Source: Sarcomyxa edulis
Lineage: Eukaryota > Basidiomycota > Agaricomycetes > Agaricales > Mycenaceae
Assembly: GCA_009761415.1 (NCBI GenBank)
Contig: QUOL01000003.1
Span: forward strand, 1,984,001-2,048,000
DNA length: 64,000 nucleotides
Direction of reading: 5' to 3'
Shown here: piece by piece, positions 38,039 through 53,909 of the stretch
Position numbering within the stretch: the stretch's first letter is position 1
Layout: the number at the start of each line of letters is the position of its first letter
Position numbers and translations under genes: made by a program
The notes under the pieces: generated by a model
Databases searched by the model: none
Told to the model about the DNA's origin: nothing
What the model saw: only the letters and a program-made list of their open reading frames with translations

Positions 38039-39533
38039 CTACTGCCCCTTCGCAAACCATTCTTTTTGCAACCCACAAGTCGCGTTCGTACACCCAGGAC
38101 ACCGCAGTCCAAATTGGACACTTGTCGGTCCGTTTTTGCCAGACGTGTAGTCACGCAGATGCGCTGCGGCAATGTCGGCTAGTGCGCGAATGAATACGGG
38201 AGACTCGTTGAGTGATTCCGCACGATAAATCTCTATGCCGTGCTGTGGCAAAATAATTCTTGTGAGTAATGAGACTCATGATAAGGCGACACATCGGGAA
38301 ATTGAAAAAAGAAGAAGCGTAAGCCAGCGACGGAAAGAAGCGACACACACCTCTCTCGCTTCCCTCGCGTACTCGTGATCAAGTTCATACAGTGTTTCGA
38401 TGTGGTCGCTGGTGAACGCGATAGGGACCAGAACGACCTGTTTTCGATTTAGTCTAGCCAGACCCTTCAATGCGTCATTCGTCTGCATTCCCATCCAAGC
38501 ACGCGGCCCTACTTGACTTTGCCACACTAGACGGTAGGGATTTGAGTGGCCCAGGCGTTCCATTACAGCGGACACAGATGCGGAGACTTCCATAACGTAT
38601 GGGTCTCCACGGTTGATCACTGACATTGGGAGAGAATGCGCAGAGAATAAGATAACAGTATCTGCTCTTCGGGATTCTGGAAATTTGGCGAGAGCAGCTT
38701 CTAAGTTTTGGGCGACGGCCTTATCAACGCACGCGTTTCAGTACAGAATATAGACTCTAGTATATATAGACGACGAACCTCGATGTATCCGGGGTATGTT
38801 CCCCACCGATCGATGACACTCCATCGAATTCCCTCCGTAGGGCCACCAGGTTGGGAAAGTCGGTAGAGTTCGTTCAGACTGCTCCCGGTAGTGCTGCAAC
38901 TATACTGAGGGTATTGCGTGAATACAACCGCGTCTTTGATCCCGTCCGCTTTCATCTGCCGTGCAGTTTCGTCGGTCAACGGTTTGGCATAACGAAACGC
39001 GACGTAGGGTTTATGTGGAGCTGTAGACGGGTGGAGTTCGTCGAGAAGTTTGACCATGCCATCAGCTTGTGCCTGGGTATAACGAAGAATCGGTGAGCCG
39101 CCACCGATGGCCTCGTACTGTTTCTCAACATTCGGAGTACGACGCTTGGCGATTATGGGAGCGAGGAAGCGTTGAAACGGCAAAGGTACGAGATCTGCAT
39201 CACTAAAGAGGTTTTTGAGGAAGTCGTGTGTTTCAGGTACCTGTTTATTACGGATCGAAAAAAAATTGGCGAGGTTTACCTAGTAAATGAAAATGAAATT
39301 ACTTACCGTCGCCGGACCTCCCATGTTTACCATTACAATTGCTGGACAAGAATCTTCAACCTCTCATAATCTCGCTCGTGGGTGACAGTAACGTACCTGT
39401 AGGGCTGAATCATTTTTCAAAATTCTAAAGATGCTTTCAAAACGCAAGCTGCTCACCTTTTTCTGGCTGGGGGAGTCTGTAATGAGGCGAAAGAACGCGC
39501 CAAGGACCGAGAGAGCGCGTTTGTACGAGACAT
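38039..39533 (-). CDS. HEM15: Ferrochelatase, mitochondrial
   Basis: Inserts Fe2+ into protoporphyrin IX at the mitochondrial inner membrane, the last step of haem synthesis. The ATG at 39533 begins [20 protein letters not shown], an Arg/Ser-rich presequence. Then come [75 protein letters not shown] and the catalytic His region [47 protein letters not shown] and the C-terminal [12 protein letters not shown] complete the enzyme. The Cys pattern fits the iron-sulfur-binding tail of fungal and animal enzymes. About six short introns. It lies tail to head with ERG8 on the same strand, with ~320 bases between. Confidence 0.95.
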
Positions 39534-39825
39534 GGTGGGGTAAAATCGAATGGGATCAAACAGGTTTGCGAATATGATTTGAGGGAAATTATTGTGTGGG
39601 TCTATAGCTACTGCCAGTGGGAGAGAAAAATACGTGGCGCCATGGCCAATGAATAGTTCTGCGTTGCGTGGGACGGCATCGGCCGGGAAACGTCCTTACG
39701 GTTACCGAGTGACAGTCCGACCCTCACTATTGTTGGCAACAATTCTTCACTTCAAAACTCTGTAATGACACTCGGAATGTTATCTAGCCTATCTGACTTA
39801 TATGCTATACTTTTACATCTGGTGG

Positions 39826-40703
39826 CTACATCAAGAAAAACTCTAGCGTCGTCGGTCTTGTCTTTGGCCGCCTAGGCTGGTACGGTGGTGGTGGAAGAGC
39901 GGATACAGTGCCACTCTCAGGGAAAGAACCATCGTGAGTACTTGATGAGGGAGAGGAGCTTTGGTGCGAGTCGGAAGAATCGACATGTTCTGTGTAGGGC
40001 GGACTATCCAGAAGTTGTGGGACACGAACACCATGTCTTCGTCGACGGGAAGATCGCGATGATACACCGCTAGAGGGAATACCAGCTAGCTGCGATGGAT
40101 TATCCACGCCTCCCGGACCCCGTGGATATAGGATCTCGATGACTCGCGTCTGTGAAGGAATGTCGTTCTCAGTCTCCATCCCTGTGACTTTCCGCGTCAA
40201 CGATCTACTGGATGGTCTCCATCTTCCTTCTAGTAATGTACGGCGGCGACGAACTCTCTCCGGACGCTCCTGATTATCCTATTGAACAAAGGCTAATGAA
40301 ATACAGACGAATAATAACTCACCGCTTCTGCTTGTTCTGATAACGCTTTTGAATAATAACAGTATTCACAGGCACATCCTGGAACCGAATTCATTTCCGA
40401 CTGTAAAGCGGCCCACTGTTGTTCTAGGAGTTCTGGGTGCAACGGTCCATCTCCGTCAGCCTCAGTGCCAGTGGCCTAGATGATACGATTGAGGGAGACC
40501 AATCAGTAGGTGACATGGCTCAGAGTGTCAGCCTTCACATACCAAGTAGGCAGTCGTCGATTCGGACTCTTGGATGTGTGAGGGGTTATATTCTTGAAGA
40601 AGGTTTGACCTTTCGTGGTCATCTCTCTCAGATTCTCCCGTCAAGATCGATTGGTTGCGCCCCGGAGAAAGAGATAGCTTTTTGGTGATGTATTTGAACA
40701 TTG
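39826..40703 (-). CDS. Hypothetical protein, Ser/Pro-rich
   Basis: Three exons are suggested. The ATG at 40703 gives MFKYITKKLSLSPGRNQSIL, then an acidic stretch ending SESTTAYLV. The middle exon reads ELLEQQWAALQSEMNSVPG followed by CACEYCYYSKALSEQAEA. The last exon, Arg/Ser/Pro-rich, reads ERVRRRTLLEGRWRP to RPTTLEFFLM at the stop. The CxCxxC group is the only notable motif. Most of the protein is predicted disordered. No membrane span or signal peptide. I do not recognise the family; the sequence is too simple to guess a role. Confidence 0.6.
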
Positions 40704-40990
40704 CGGGATGGAAAGGGAGAATCGTCTCGTGATGACATATTTTCTACTTATATACGACGAGAATGCCTCCTATAGATAGTGAAAAGCTTCCGTGCGGGTA
40801 GGACTGCTATTGGAAATGCTATGCGGCTGGCTCGAGAGGGGTAGCTCCTAACAACTCCTAAACTATATGCATAAGTCTTGGTGCAAAGCTTCCGATCAAA
40901 CTGTCTGAACAATTCCTCTGCTGCCGCCCCAGAATCCCTAGACTAAGACTTGCCCGAAATCGCCGTTGAACGTTGAGCGCTCGAGCACCT

Positions 40991-41311
40991 ATGTCGTTTC
41001 CAGTGGTTGTGCCTGTTTTACTCGCATATGTACTCCTGAGTTTGGCTTCGACAAGATCTTACGGCCATCATACACACTACGCTGCTATGGTTGAGGCGAT
41101 TACGAGCTCGATTGCACTTGCAGCCTGTGTGCGCTGTAATAAAACACTACGCGTCAGCAAGAGACGCGTCTCGCACGTGACATTGCCGCCTCCAGGATTT
41201 GGGCCCATTTGGCTTCGCTTTTTATTGGAAGCAGACGGATATATTCAGAAAAGAGTCCTAGGCATATACAGGTTTGATAATGAGACAGGTAGTCAGACGT
41301 ATTATGTCTAA
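40991..41311 (+). CDS. Possible small protein with N-terminal hydrophobic segment
   Basis: 106 codons from the ATG at 40991. The first ~20 residues (MSFPVVVPVLLAYVLLSLAS) could be a signal peptide or membrane anchor. The rest has a single CVRC motif and no recognised domain. No homologue comes to mind and the frame could be accidental. It lies in the gap between a divergently placed hypothetical gene and another small candidate. Confidence 0.22.
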   Translation: MSFPVVVPVLLAYVLLSLASTRSYGHHTHYAAMVEAITSSIALAACVRCNKTLRVSKRRVSHVTLPPPGFGPIWLRFLLEADGYIQKRVLGIYRFDNETGSQTYYV

Positions 41312-41341
41312 AGGTTATCTGAAGGAGGAAAATCGGATACA

Positions 41342-41674
41342 ATGTCTGACCCAATGAGCCGAGAAGATTGGGTTGATCCAGACTTCAGCAAGTTGGCCTC
41401 TGAGTCTTTGTGAGTAGCCGGATCCGGGGGATGAGCCTAATAAAACTATAACAAGATCCTCCATTCTCTCCCCTTGTCTTCCACTAGGATGCTTGCGCAC
41501 AAACGAAAAATAACACAGAAAAGCGACGATGGATTCTCTAACTCTGGGGCGCACGAAATTCCTTTCTTTGACAACAAAATTGGTATCTCTTCCGCGTCAA
41601 CCAATAAAGGCCAATCCAGGGGAACTCAGGAAAAGATAAGAAATGAAGGAGATTGGCCTGCAAGTAAGATTTGA
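41342..41674 (+). CDS. Possible small spliced hypothetical gene
   Basis: ATG at 41342 gives MSDPMSREDWVDPDFSKLAS. A GTGAGT donor near 41411 and a CTTCCACTAG acceptor near 41489 join this to a second exon (MLAHKRKITQKSDDGFSNSG) ending KIRNEGDWPASKI at 41674. Proper donor and acceptor with pyrimidine tract favour a real gene of ~85 residues, hydrophilic and charged. No family recognised. It converges on the SNG1-like gene. Confidence 0.35.
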
Positions 41675-41732
41675 GCCAGCCGCCAGCGCTTTCAACAAAC
41701 ACGACACCTAGTTCTTGAATCATAAATTGGTT

Positions 41733-43812
41733 TCATGATACATCTTTCTCTCCTAGCGACTTTTCCTTCCGCCAAGAATTTACCTCTTTCCTGTGAGTCC
41801 AGAATTGCAGCAAAGGAAGGGTGATACAAGAAATCGCGATCCATGTCAACAGGACAGCAAAATCCACTGCAACTAAAATGACAAAGTCGGTATAGTGCGC
41901 ACGCCTACGAAAGAGAGAGGACTAACCTCGATTCTTGGTCGAGAAGACTATCGTCCGAACAGCCCGGGAGACGTTGTAGAAAGGAGCGGCGTATCCGTAT
42001 CGGAAGACGATTGGCAGAACCTCGATCGGGAGTGCTGAGACGGAGACGTTTACTGTTTGCCACCACAAACAAAGATCACTAGGTCAGTGACTATGAACTA
42101 AACTACGAGGTATCTACGAAGGGGACGCACCGATTATCCAGGCAATCAAGAAGAATGGTACGAATTTCTTGGTCAAGATTGTGAGCATGGACTCAAGAGC
42201 GAGTCCCCTGGATGAATTTACAAGTGACGATGAGCGGCGTGATAGCAGGGACGGATCTAGAGACTTGAAAGAAGCGTACATTGCCATCATAGCGGCCCAC
42301 GATAACATCCAGAATAGAACGAATCCACCGTGTCCAAATCTATGATGAATTCCGTCAAATAAATAGGAGTGGAGAATGACAGCAAAGACTTACTTGCGAT
42401 CGAAGGGCAACGCAAAAGCCATACTCAAGAGCGAGTAGAATAACTAAGAACGGATATGAACGCGTCTTCGGTCAGTGCACGAGGAGCGCGGAATGTGATC
42501 TATAGACTGACCGAGATAAAGAAATACATGGTCAGAGGTGTCAGAATGCGGATCCAGATCAAAGATCCTGTTGTCAATCGACGCTCGAGACCTGCTGACT
42601 CACGGACACCTGCTGATATGAGCTGTTATAGAATTACTGTCAGCATACGCAGGTGCCCAGAGAGAAAGGAACGCACGGTAACAAAGAACTGTAGGTTAGG
42701 TACACATATTCAGTTGTGAACCGAACAACGATAGGCATAGTACTGACCGAGAGAATGGCGAGATAGATCAATCCGACGAAAGTAACAGCAGTTGCTCTAG
42801 AAAGATGATATGAATAAGACATATCAACAATGAATGATTCTGACTTTACACGGGCGTATCAAAAGGCCTTAGGTTGTCAATGGTGTAGTAGACAGGATTT
42901 GTGATAAGTTGAGGGGCGATCGACAATAATGTGGCGAGATCTGTTCGGTTCGAGAGTTGTTTGGCGAGGCTCATCGTAAGGTTCTGTATAACGGTCTCTA
43001 AACCTGCTTGTATCTAGAAAAGCACGTCAGAAACATCCGAGGTGTCAAAGATTGTCAACATACAGAGGGTCGAATAAGATTCCGGCTTTTTCGGAGGACT
43101 CAGCAGAAGTAGGATACAACATTCCAAGTAGGAGACTTACTAGGCATTTTCATTCCGCGCCTCGACTCCGTACGCTGTAATGGCGAGCGAACCGTTGTAG
43201 GAAGGGTCTGTCGCCTCCAAGGCCGCGATGAGTCGGTCAGTGGCACCGGCGTTGACTTGAAGTTGCCATCCATTTGTCAATAAACAGCATAGTGCATAAG
43301 AATGTAAAGAATACTCACTAGCAATAGCGGCCCATGAGTGTTCCTCGACAACTCTCTCAGCCATACCACTGACGCCTTTTGGGAATTCACCTGCAGGGAT
43401 GACTTTCCAGGTGACTTTCCCTGAAGTTCTGGTGATGGCTTCAGTGATAGCTGTCCCAATGCTGCCACCATCGAAATCCTGAGTCAGAATATTCAGTGTG
43501 GTGGATTCGGAGACGAAAGTGAAAGAAACACACCACTACCCATCCGTCCAAGTTGCGTACTGGCGATTTCCACGAGGCTCCCCAGTATATAGAGAAGATT
43601 CCGAACACGGTCAGACTGATCAGAACGGTCCCACCGACCAGAGCCTTGAGATACATGGCCCGTGCCTTGGATGATGCTGCATCTTTGTCGAAGAAGGCAC
43701 CGGAGTAGGGCTCGCGTTCAACGATGGAAGAAGACTCGCTGAAGTTTGCAGCCCGTATGGAAGTGATGGAACGCGTCTTGTAAGAGCGGATGGGTATGGT
43801 TTCGACGCTCAT
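41733..43812 (-). CDS. SNG1-like membrane protein (DUF3533 family)
   Basis: ATG at 43812 (MSVETIPIRSYKTRSITSIR). A hydrophilic N-terminus is followed by one membrane helix (KALVGGTVLISLTVFGIFSI) and IYWGASWKSPVRNLDGWVV. A large extracytosolic domain follows, with DFDGGSIGTAITEAI, VEEHSWAAIA and VNAGATDRLIAALE. The C-terminal part has several more helices (WMLSWAAMMAMYASF, FLIAWIIVNVSVSALPIEVL, VDFAVLLTWIAISCITLPLL) and ends EKSLGEKDVS. This is the layout of yeast Sng1, a plasma-membrane protein linked to nitrosoguanidine and drug resistance, and of DUF3533 proteins in general. Biochemical function is unknown. About nine short introns. Confidence 0.82.
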
Positions 43813-43979
43813 TGAAAAACGAAGTTCTAGGGAAGTTTGAAAGGGGTGTTGGTGATATCAGAAAAATATAGATGATGTTTTTATATGAACGCGATCCCGG
43901 GGACGCGAAGATACGCATCCGAGCCACCTCGGCACATACTATGGACATCGGGGGGAATGTCAGGATGTAGTTCGAGATC

Positions 43980-44294
43980 ATGCTGAGACTAGCGCCAAGA
44001 CATCTCAAGACATTCGCGCAGCTCAAGCGCCAACGGCCAGTCCCGGCCGGGTTGTTGCCGAGATATTTGGCGACGGCCTCTCGGAGTAACAGCCGTGCTG
44101 AGCCACGTGAATTCGCGGCCACGGTAACTCGGCCGAGAATATTACCCCACCTTCTCCGGATCTTCATCTTCTCAAAATCTTTCTGGTCTTGACGTCCTCC
44201 GAGTCGACGCCTTGAGACGGTCTTACTAACACTTGCTAATAACTAACCGCAGGTGCTCACTAGCGCTGCCTCTTGGACACTCGGAGAACTCTGA
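43980..44294 (+). CDS. Short presequence-like ORF just upstream of PEX1
   Basis: The ATG at 43980 begins MLRLAPRHLKTFAQLKRQRP, rich in Arg, Leu and Ala with no acidic residues, like a mitochondrial presequence. A GTAACT donor at 44124 and a strong branch point plus acceptor (CTAATAACTAACCGCAG, ending 44252) suggest an intron. Splicing gives 61 codons ending TVLTSAASWTLGEL at 44294, only 32 bases before the PEX1 ATG. It may be a tiny mitochondrial protein, or an upstream ORF in the PEX1 leader. An unspliced frame would stop at 44192. I do not recognise it. Confidence 0.35.
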
Positions 44295-44326
44295 ATTTGA
44301 CCGAATAGTTGCTTGGGACGAATTGA

Positions 44327-48613
<4,287 letters not shown>

Positions 48614-48816
48614 ATCATTGACTTGAACTTGAAGCACATTCTAAGAGGGGAGCATGTTTGTACACGGAGCTACATATACATCACTACTAGTTATAAACGT
48701 ATATCGTTGACATCGAAAGCATTGATCGAAGGGAAAATGGAAGAAAATACATGAAAATTAACGCAGGAAGGCGTGGTTGGAAGAGTCCAGATCCATTATC
48801 TCGCTGAGACGACTAC

Positions 48817-50974
48817 TTACACAGAACTCTGTCTTCTCATGTTTCTCGATTTCTTTTTCTTTGGAGGGTCTGGGAGTTCAACCGGTCGTTGGCAAACTGG
48901 ACAGCGGCCGGAGACATCAATGAGCCAAGGATCCAGACACGTTTTCTATCCGAACGTTAACCAAATTTTTCGGGAAAGTAATGGAAGGAAGCCTTACATG
49001 GAATACATGTCCGCAAGACAACAATCTCAAGGGTTGAGCCCCTTCTCCAGCATCCTCGAGTCTTAATTGTTCGTCCCTTTCTTGCTCCGTTGTATTTTCA
49101 ACTGGCACTTCCATGACCTCTCCAGTTTCTGGGTGATCCTCCCCTTGTGGATGCACACCGTCAGTAGTAGCATTTTCAGTGGATACGCCCACAATCCTCT
49201 TCGGCTCCTCGAAGTCCATCAAACAAATCGCACATGCAGCACGGTTCCCTTCCAGCCTCACGAACGGGTAATCTCCCTGTTCCCAGTGCTCTTCCCAAGT
49301 CTGTGGTACCCCACTAAGTCGCGTTTTTTCCGCTTCATCACCGTTACTCTTTCCAGTCTCGTTGATCAAAGCCTCATCCGGCTTTCCCTTCACTTTTCTA
49401 ACTTTCAAGAATTTAAAACGTCTCTTCGACGCCGATGCTGCAGGGATTGTCGTCGTGGGTGGATACGAGTAGACAGGCGCAGGGACACTTATTGCTTCCG
49501 TATCCTTCTCGGATCCCTCCGGGGGCGGTGGTATGTACATGACCAGCGGGATCCGATCCACAAAGGATCTCGGAAGCTTACCGATTTCTGGCTTGATTGC
49601 AGTGGGGTTTTGTAGCGGATGCCTGCCCATGCAGATCAAAAGGATGTTCCAGAATAACTAGTTTTACATCGTTAGTCAATAGGATGAGACAGTAATGAAG
49701 GACAGGGCTGACAAAGAGTATAGGCGCTATGATAAACACCACAAAACCCAGCAGAAGCACCTCAAGGACCATGAGGTACATGATGCATAGAATGCCGAAC
49801 ACGAGCCACCAGAGGTGAGGGGATGTAAACCGACATGTATTGACCGACGTATATTCGAGGATGTGTGCGGTCAGGAACCAACTAAGTGTCAGGAGCGATG
49901 AAAGGAGTGACAAGCTGGATAGACGCCAACATACACAGCATTAGCGGGCGGCCCGATGTATCTGAGAGACACGTGCGTACCGTTTATAAGAATTTGTATG
50001 TGGTAATACTGGTGTCGAGGCTTCCGTGGTATCAGAGGTGGTTGACGGAGGGGGACCCGATGGTCGGTCAGTGGGGCGGCCTGTGTTCGATGATGTTCGT
50101 GCACCGCTAGACCGTGTTGGAGGCAGAGCGTTTTCTTGGTCTTGAGGCGGACGGCTGAAAGCGTGGTCTGATTAGTGCTGCTTCAAAAGACATATCGAAT
50201 GTTTGATTCACCCCATACGATCCCTCGTCCAGCCCCAGTAAGCTAATATCGCCGCGAGAAACACTCTAACAACCCAAAGACAGGCCTAAGATTCAAGGTC
50301 AATCCTTACGATGCGAACAAAGGCTATCTGATAGACTGACGCACCCAAACACCAAGAGGTCTATCACAAGCTTTCCATTCGGTTAGTCCTCGAATCCTTG
50401 GACTTTCTCGATGAGAGGATATTCCCAAGAGAGTGATGATAACCACAATCTAGAATAGAAGGCATGACGTACATATCTGAGAACGAATGATGCGAGGAAC
50501 AGATCACCAGAAGCGGCGCACCTGGACAAAGCTCCATGCAAGATTCCACAAGAAAGAAACAAGTGACCTGCGAGCTCTTGATGCATCGCGTCCAACGCCA
50601 AAGAAAGCCATTGTTTTGCTATACAGAGATCGATTATGTTGTCTTGGAGGAGGGAGATGACGAGGATCATAGACTACAGGAGCAACGTGATGTCGTGGAG
50701 GGGATGGACGTTCTTCTTGGACTCGGGCAGGAGGCGGGGATCGCATACGCCCAACGGGAAGGCCTGCGCTTTGTGGCCCTCTACGGAGGTGTTGTGGGAC
50801 ATTCAACTCGTTAGGGAATCGCGCTCGATCCGAATAAGATTGTGTATATCGATGACTATAGTTCTGAGGTCCATGTAGTGGTATTGGTCGGATAATTTCA
50901 TGGCTGATATCCCCTGTAGAACGGATCCTACGCATACTCGTGGACGGGTCAGCGCGCGAAGATCTTGCTTGCAT
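48817..50974 (-). CDS. Membrane-anchored RING-H2 E3 ubiquitin ligase
   Basis: The ATG at 50974 (MQARSSRADPSTSMRRIRS) is the first in frame and lies 60 bases after a TATAAA box. The N-terminus is Arg/Pro/Ser-rich and disordered. Membrane segments are spread over short exons: IVVIITLLGI, ACLWVVRVFLAAILAYWGW and LWWLVFGILCIMYLMVLEVL with LLLGFVVFIIAPILF. A Pro-rich cytosolic part follows (VMYIPPPPEGSEK). The RING-H2 finger is split by a long acidic insert: CAICLMDFEEPKR, then LRLLSCGHVFH, an intron, and CLDPWLIDVSGRCPVCQRP. The tail is basic (PPKKKKSRNMRRQ). It should transfer ubiquitin from an E2 to substrates at a membrane; organelle and targets are unknown. About seven introns. Confidence 0.75.
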
Positions 50975-51341
50975 TGCAGAAGAGGCTGTTAAAGGTGGAT
51001 GGCCCAAATGATCCAAGTTGGGGCTGGCCAGACTTTATAAAGGACCTAAAGACGCCGACGACCTTATATGGCCTGGTAAGTGGAAACCGAGATAAAGAGC
51101 GATGCTACTAGTCAAGGAATTCTAGATGTCCGGTACCGTTGAGCGCTGGAGGAGCGCTGGATGTCATGGGAGGAGAGCAACTGGTGCTCGAGAGAAAGGC
51201 TCGGCGGGACGAAGACACGCAGCTAAACGGCAGCTGACCGACACTGCCTCTATACTATTTTTGAAAGGCAGGAATATATACATCGTCCATTCGATTCTAA
51301 TGCTAGCAATACAGGTATGTGGGTTGGGTATATCCAGTAGT

Positions 51342-53370
51342 TCATCGTGTCAAATCTCCCCACAACGGAGTCAACGCTTGCGCGACTGTGTTCAATGCCA
51401 CCTCCATACATCCCCTCTCTTCTTCATCCACGACGGTCTTCAACAATCCTCGGGACCTCCACCGATCAGGATGGAATCGTCGGTGGCTTTGCACTACGAA
51501 GTCTTTGTATTCTTGGCCACGGACATGTTTCTGCATAGCTTTGAAGAAGCCTTCGACCTCTGCCCAGTCCAAATCTTCCACCGACAACGCGGACGGAGCT
51601 CGTAGACTTGGCCACGGAACAAGATCAAACGAGAGCGGATCGTCGACCGTGTATTTCTTCGTGTCGAACACCTCGCACAAGGCCCTGTATCGATCGAGAG
51701 CCCGAAGAGACGACCAAGGTCCTGCCCACCGACTGTCTCGCTGCCGTCTTTCCTTCTCGCGTCTAGCAGACTCCTCTCGTGCCCGTCTCTCAGCTTCTTC
51801 CTTCCTGGCCTGTTCTTCTCTCTGTGCTTTTGCTCTCCGTTCAGCCTCGGCTTTCCGCGCCTCCTCTTGTTTCCGTCGTTCGGCCTTCACACGTTGAGCC
51901 TCTTGCTCGGCCTTTTCACGCATCTCCCGCAGCCTCTTCGCTTCATCCCAAAGTGGCCTGTCCCTCTCTAACTCTGCCATCTTGCGAAGCGATTCGGCAA
52001 GTCTCTTGTTCTTAATCGCTTCCTCCGTATGTTCGTGATCGTTTGGATCAATGACATTACCTATTTTTTGAAAATCAGCAAATAATGCGAACATCATTCT
52101 TACGAAGCTGCATACCGTCTGGGTCGAGCGCTTCAGTATAGACCTCCTCCATGAACTTACTCTCCATATCATGCCTTCTATTGTGCAAGTCCTTTCTCCA
52201 CTTTTCCCTCTTCAATCGCTCACGTTCAAGGCGTCTGGTCTTCGGATCTTGTTGGTAGGTATCAGGAGACACGGTCCTAGTTCGTTTGGAGGGCTTAGGA
52301 TGCTCAGCTGATCCTGTAGTTTGCGACGATTCGTTATCGAAACGTTGCTTGTAATCCGGATCCTCCTGCCATCCTCGCCTTGTCTCTAAACCTGACGCTG
52401 GGCAACGTATATATCAGCGAGACTGCCTCACAGTATAGACACACAGAACTCACCTTTGCGTTTCTCTCCAACATTTGGGATTCGCACCGCGTTGAAAATG
52501 TATCGATCACCGTTTTCTCGCAATTCGTATGCACGATGTTTCGTTCTCTCCCTCCGCTCCCTCCTCTCCTTGTCCACCTTCTCTCTATATCTCTTCGCTT
52601 TCAATTCAACAGATTTCGATCTCCTCGCGTTTCGTCGTTCTTCCTCATCGATGACCATCTCCTCTACATCACTCTCTTCGTCTTCGTCTTCGTCTTTGTC
52701 TTGCTCGTCCGAGCTTATGGGACTTAACGTACGTTCAATCGTCCTCTTCTTCGGATGTGGGCGATGTGGTGGCATGTCGTCTTCTAGAGGCGACGCATGC
52801 CGCTTTTTGGAGGGCGTGTGGGGGGCCTCAGAGTCTGCTGGGGCTACGTCGACGCGTGTGATTGTTGACAGATGAGGTGCTGCACGGACGCAGCAATTGT
52901 ATGATGGATCTAATTTGTATATATCCCATTGTTCCTGAGAGCATTCGACATGTATACTAGCAGAGAGAATCAAGAATTTAGGCCTCGCATCAGTGTGTTT
53001 AAGAGTCGTATGCCTCTCACCCGCATATTTTGACCACCCTAGGCCACTGCCCCTCATCAGACACGCCGTCCTCTTTCCGTGCGTTAGGCACGAAGCGCCA
53101 AAAGCTGGCACCAGACGGCGCGGTCTCGATCACGATGCGTTTCGGCTTGTAAAGCTCATCCTGCAGAGAAAGCTTGCGAAAGTCAGGAACGTCTTGTTGA
53201 CCGGAAGCAGCGCGTGGATCAAAAGCCGCGAAGGAAAGCGTTGATCGTGGTTCTCGTAGAAGACGTGACGGTTGAGTGGTGTCGAGTTGGCCAGGTATGG
53301 AACCGCCGATTTTTGTGTGAGTGAATGGACCTGGATTTAGGTGATCCGTGGATTCTTCACTTTGAGTCAT
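51342..53370 (-). CDS. Coiled-coil protein with NFKBIL1-like C-terminal domain
   Basis: ATG at 53370 (MTQSEESTDHLNPGPFTHTK). The first exon holds a small folded region (YKPKRIVIETAPSGASFWRF). A basic/acidic disordered part with Glu/Asp runs follows. A long Arg/Glu/Ala-rich helix comes next (KAEQEAQRVKAERRKQEEAR and onward), a probable single alpha-helix or coiled coil. The C-terminus reads LVPWPSLRAPSALSVED then RFHPDRWRSRGLL and VALNTVAQALTPLWGDL. The PWPS...HPDRW pattern is that of NF-kappa-B inhibitor-like protein 1 and related J-domain-like proteins. A nuclear or mRNA-related role is suggested by that family but not shown here. About five introns. Confidence 0.7.
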
Positions 53371-53909
53371 TATGAGATGACTCTAGGAAGGGTTTTGTGC
53401 CCAGTTCTTGAGATGTTGGATGTAGAAACGTTGAAATCTGGAGGATGAAGATGAACTTTGAAATAGAGGAGTGGCCGAATTTAGTTTCACGTTGTTTGAT
53501 TTGAACGTCGACGGCCATTGACACGGCGGGCAGCATTCAACGTTTCAACTGCAGCCAGCTTCAAGCCAGCTTTCAGGATCCAGTCAAACTATCCGATACA
53601 CTGCGCCTAGCCATATCTCTTACAGGCATATGATATTCTGAGGAAAATTTTGTGAGTCTTTGTCAATTTCCAGAAAATGATCTGACTGATTTTGCTACCG
53701 TTGTTTTCCAAGATGATAGTTCACTGTAGTGCATCTAACTCTTGTACCAATTTGGAAATGATTGGACCGAGCCTACATTCATGGGATACAGAGATCCCGC
53801 ATTGGAATGTGTCACGCCATTCGTGAGGATCTGTGGCAGCGCTGAGTAATACTATGTATTGCAAGTGTACTCACGTTCTCTAGGACCTCTATCTATCCAT
53901 CCAGACACC
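53371..53909. other. Divergent intergenic region
   Basis: 539 bases between two divergent genes. No gene is visible. It must hold both promoters, but I cannot point to convincing elements. Confidence 0.5.
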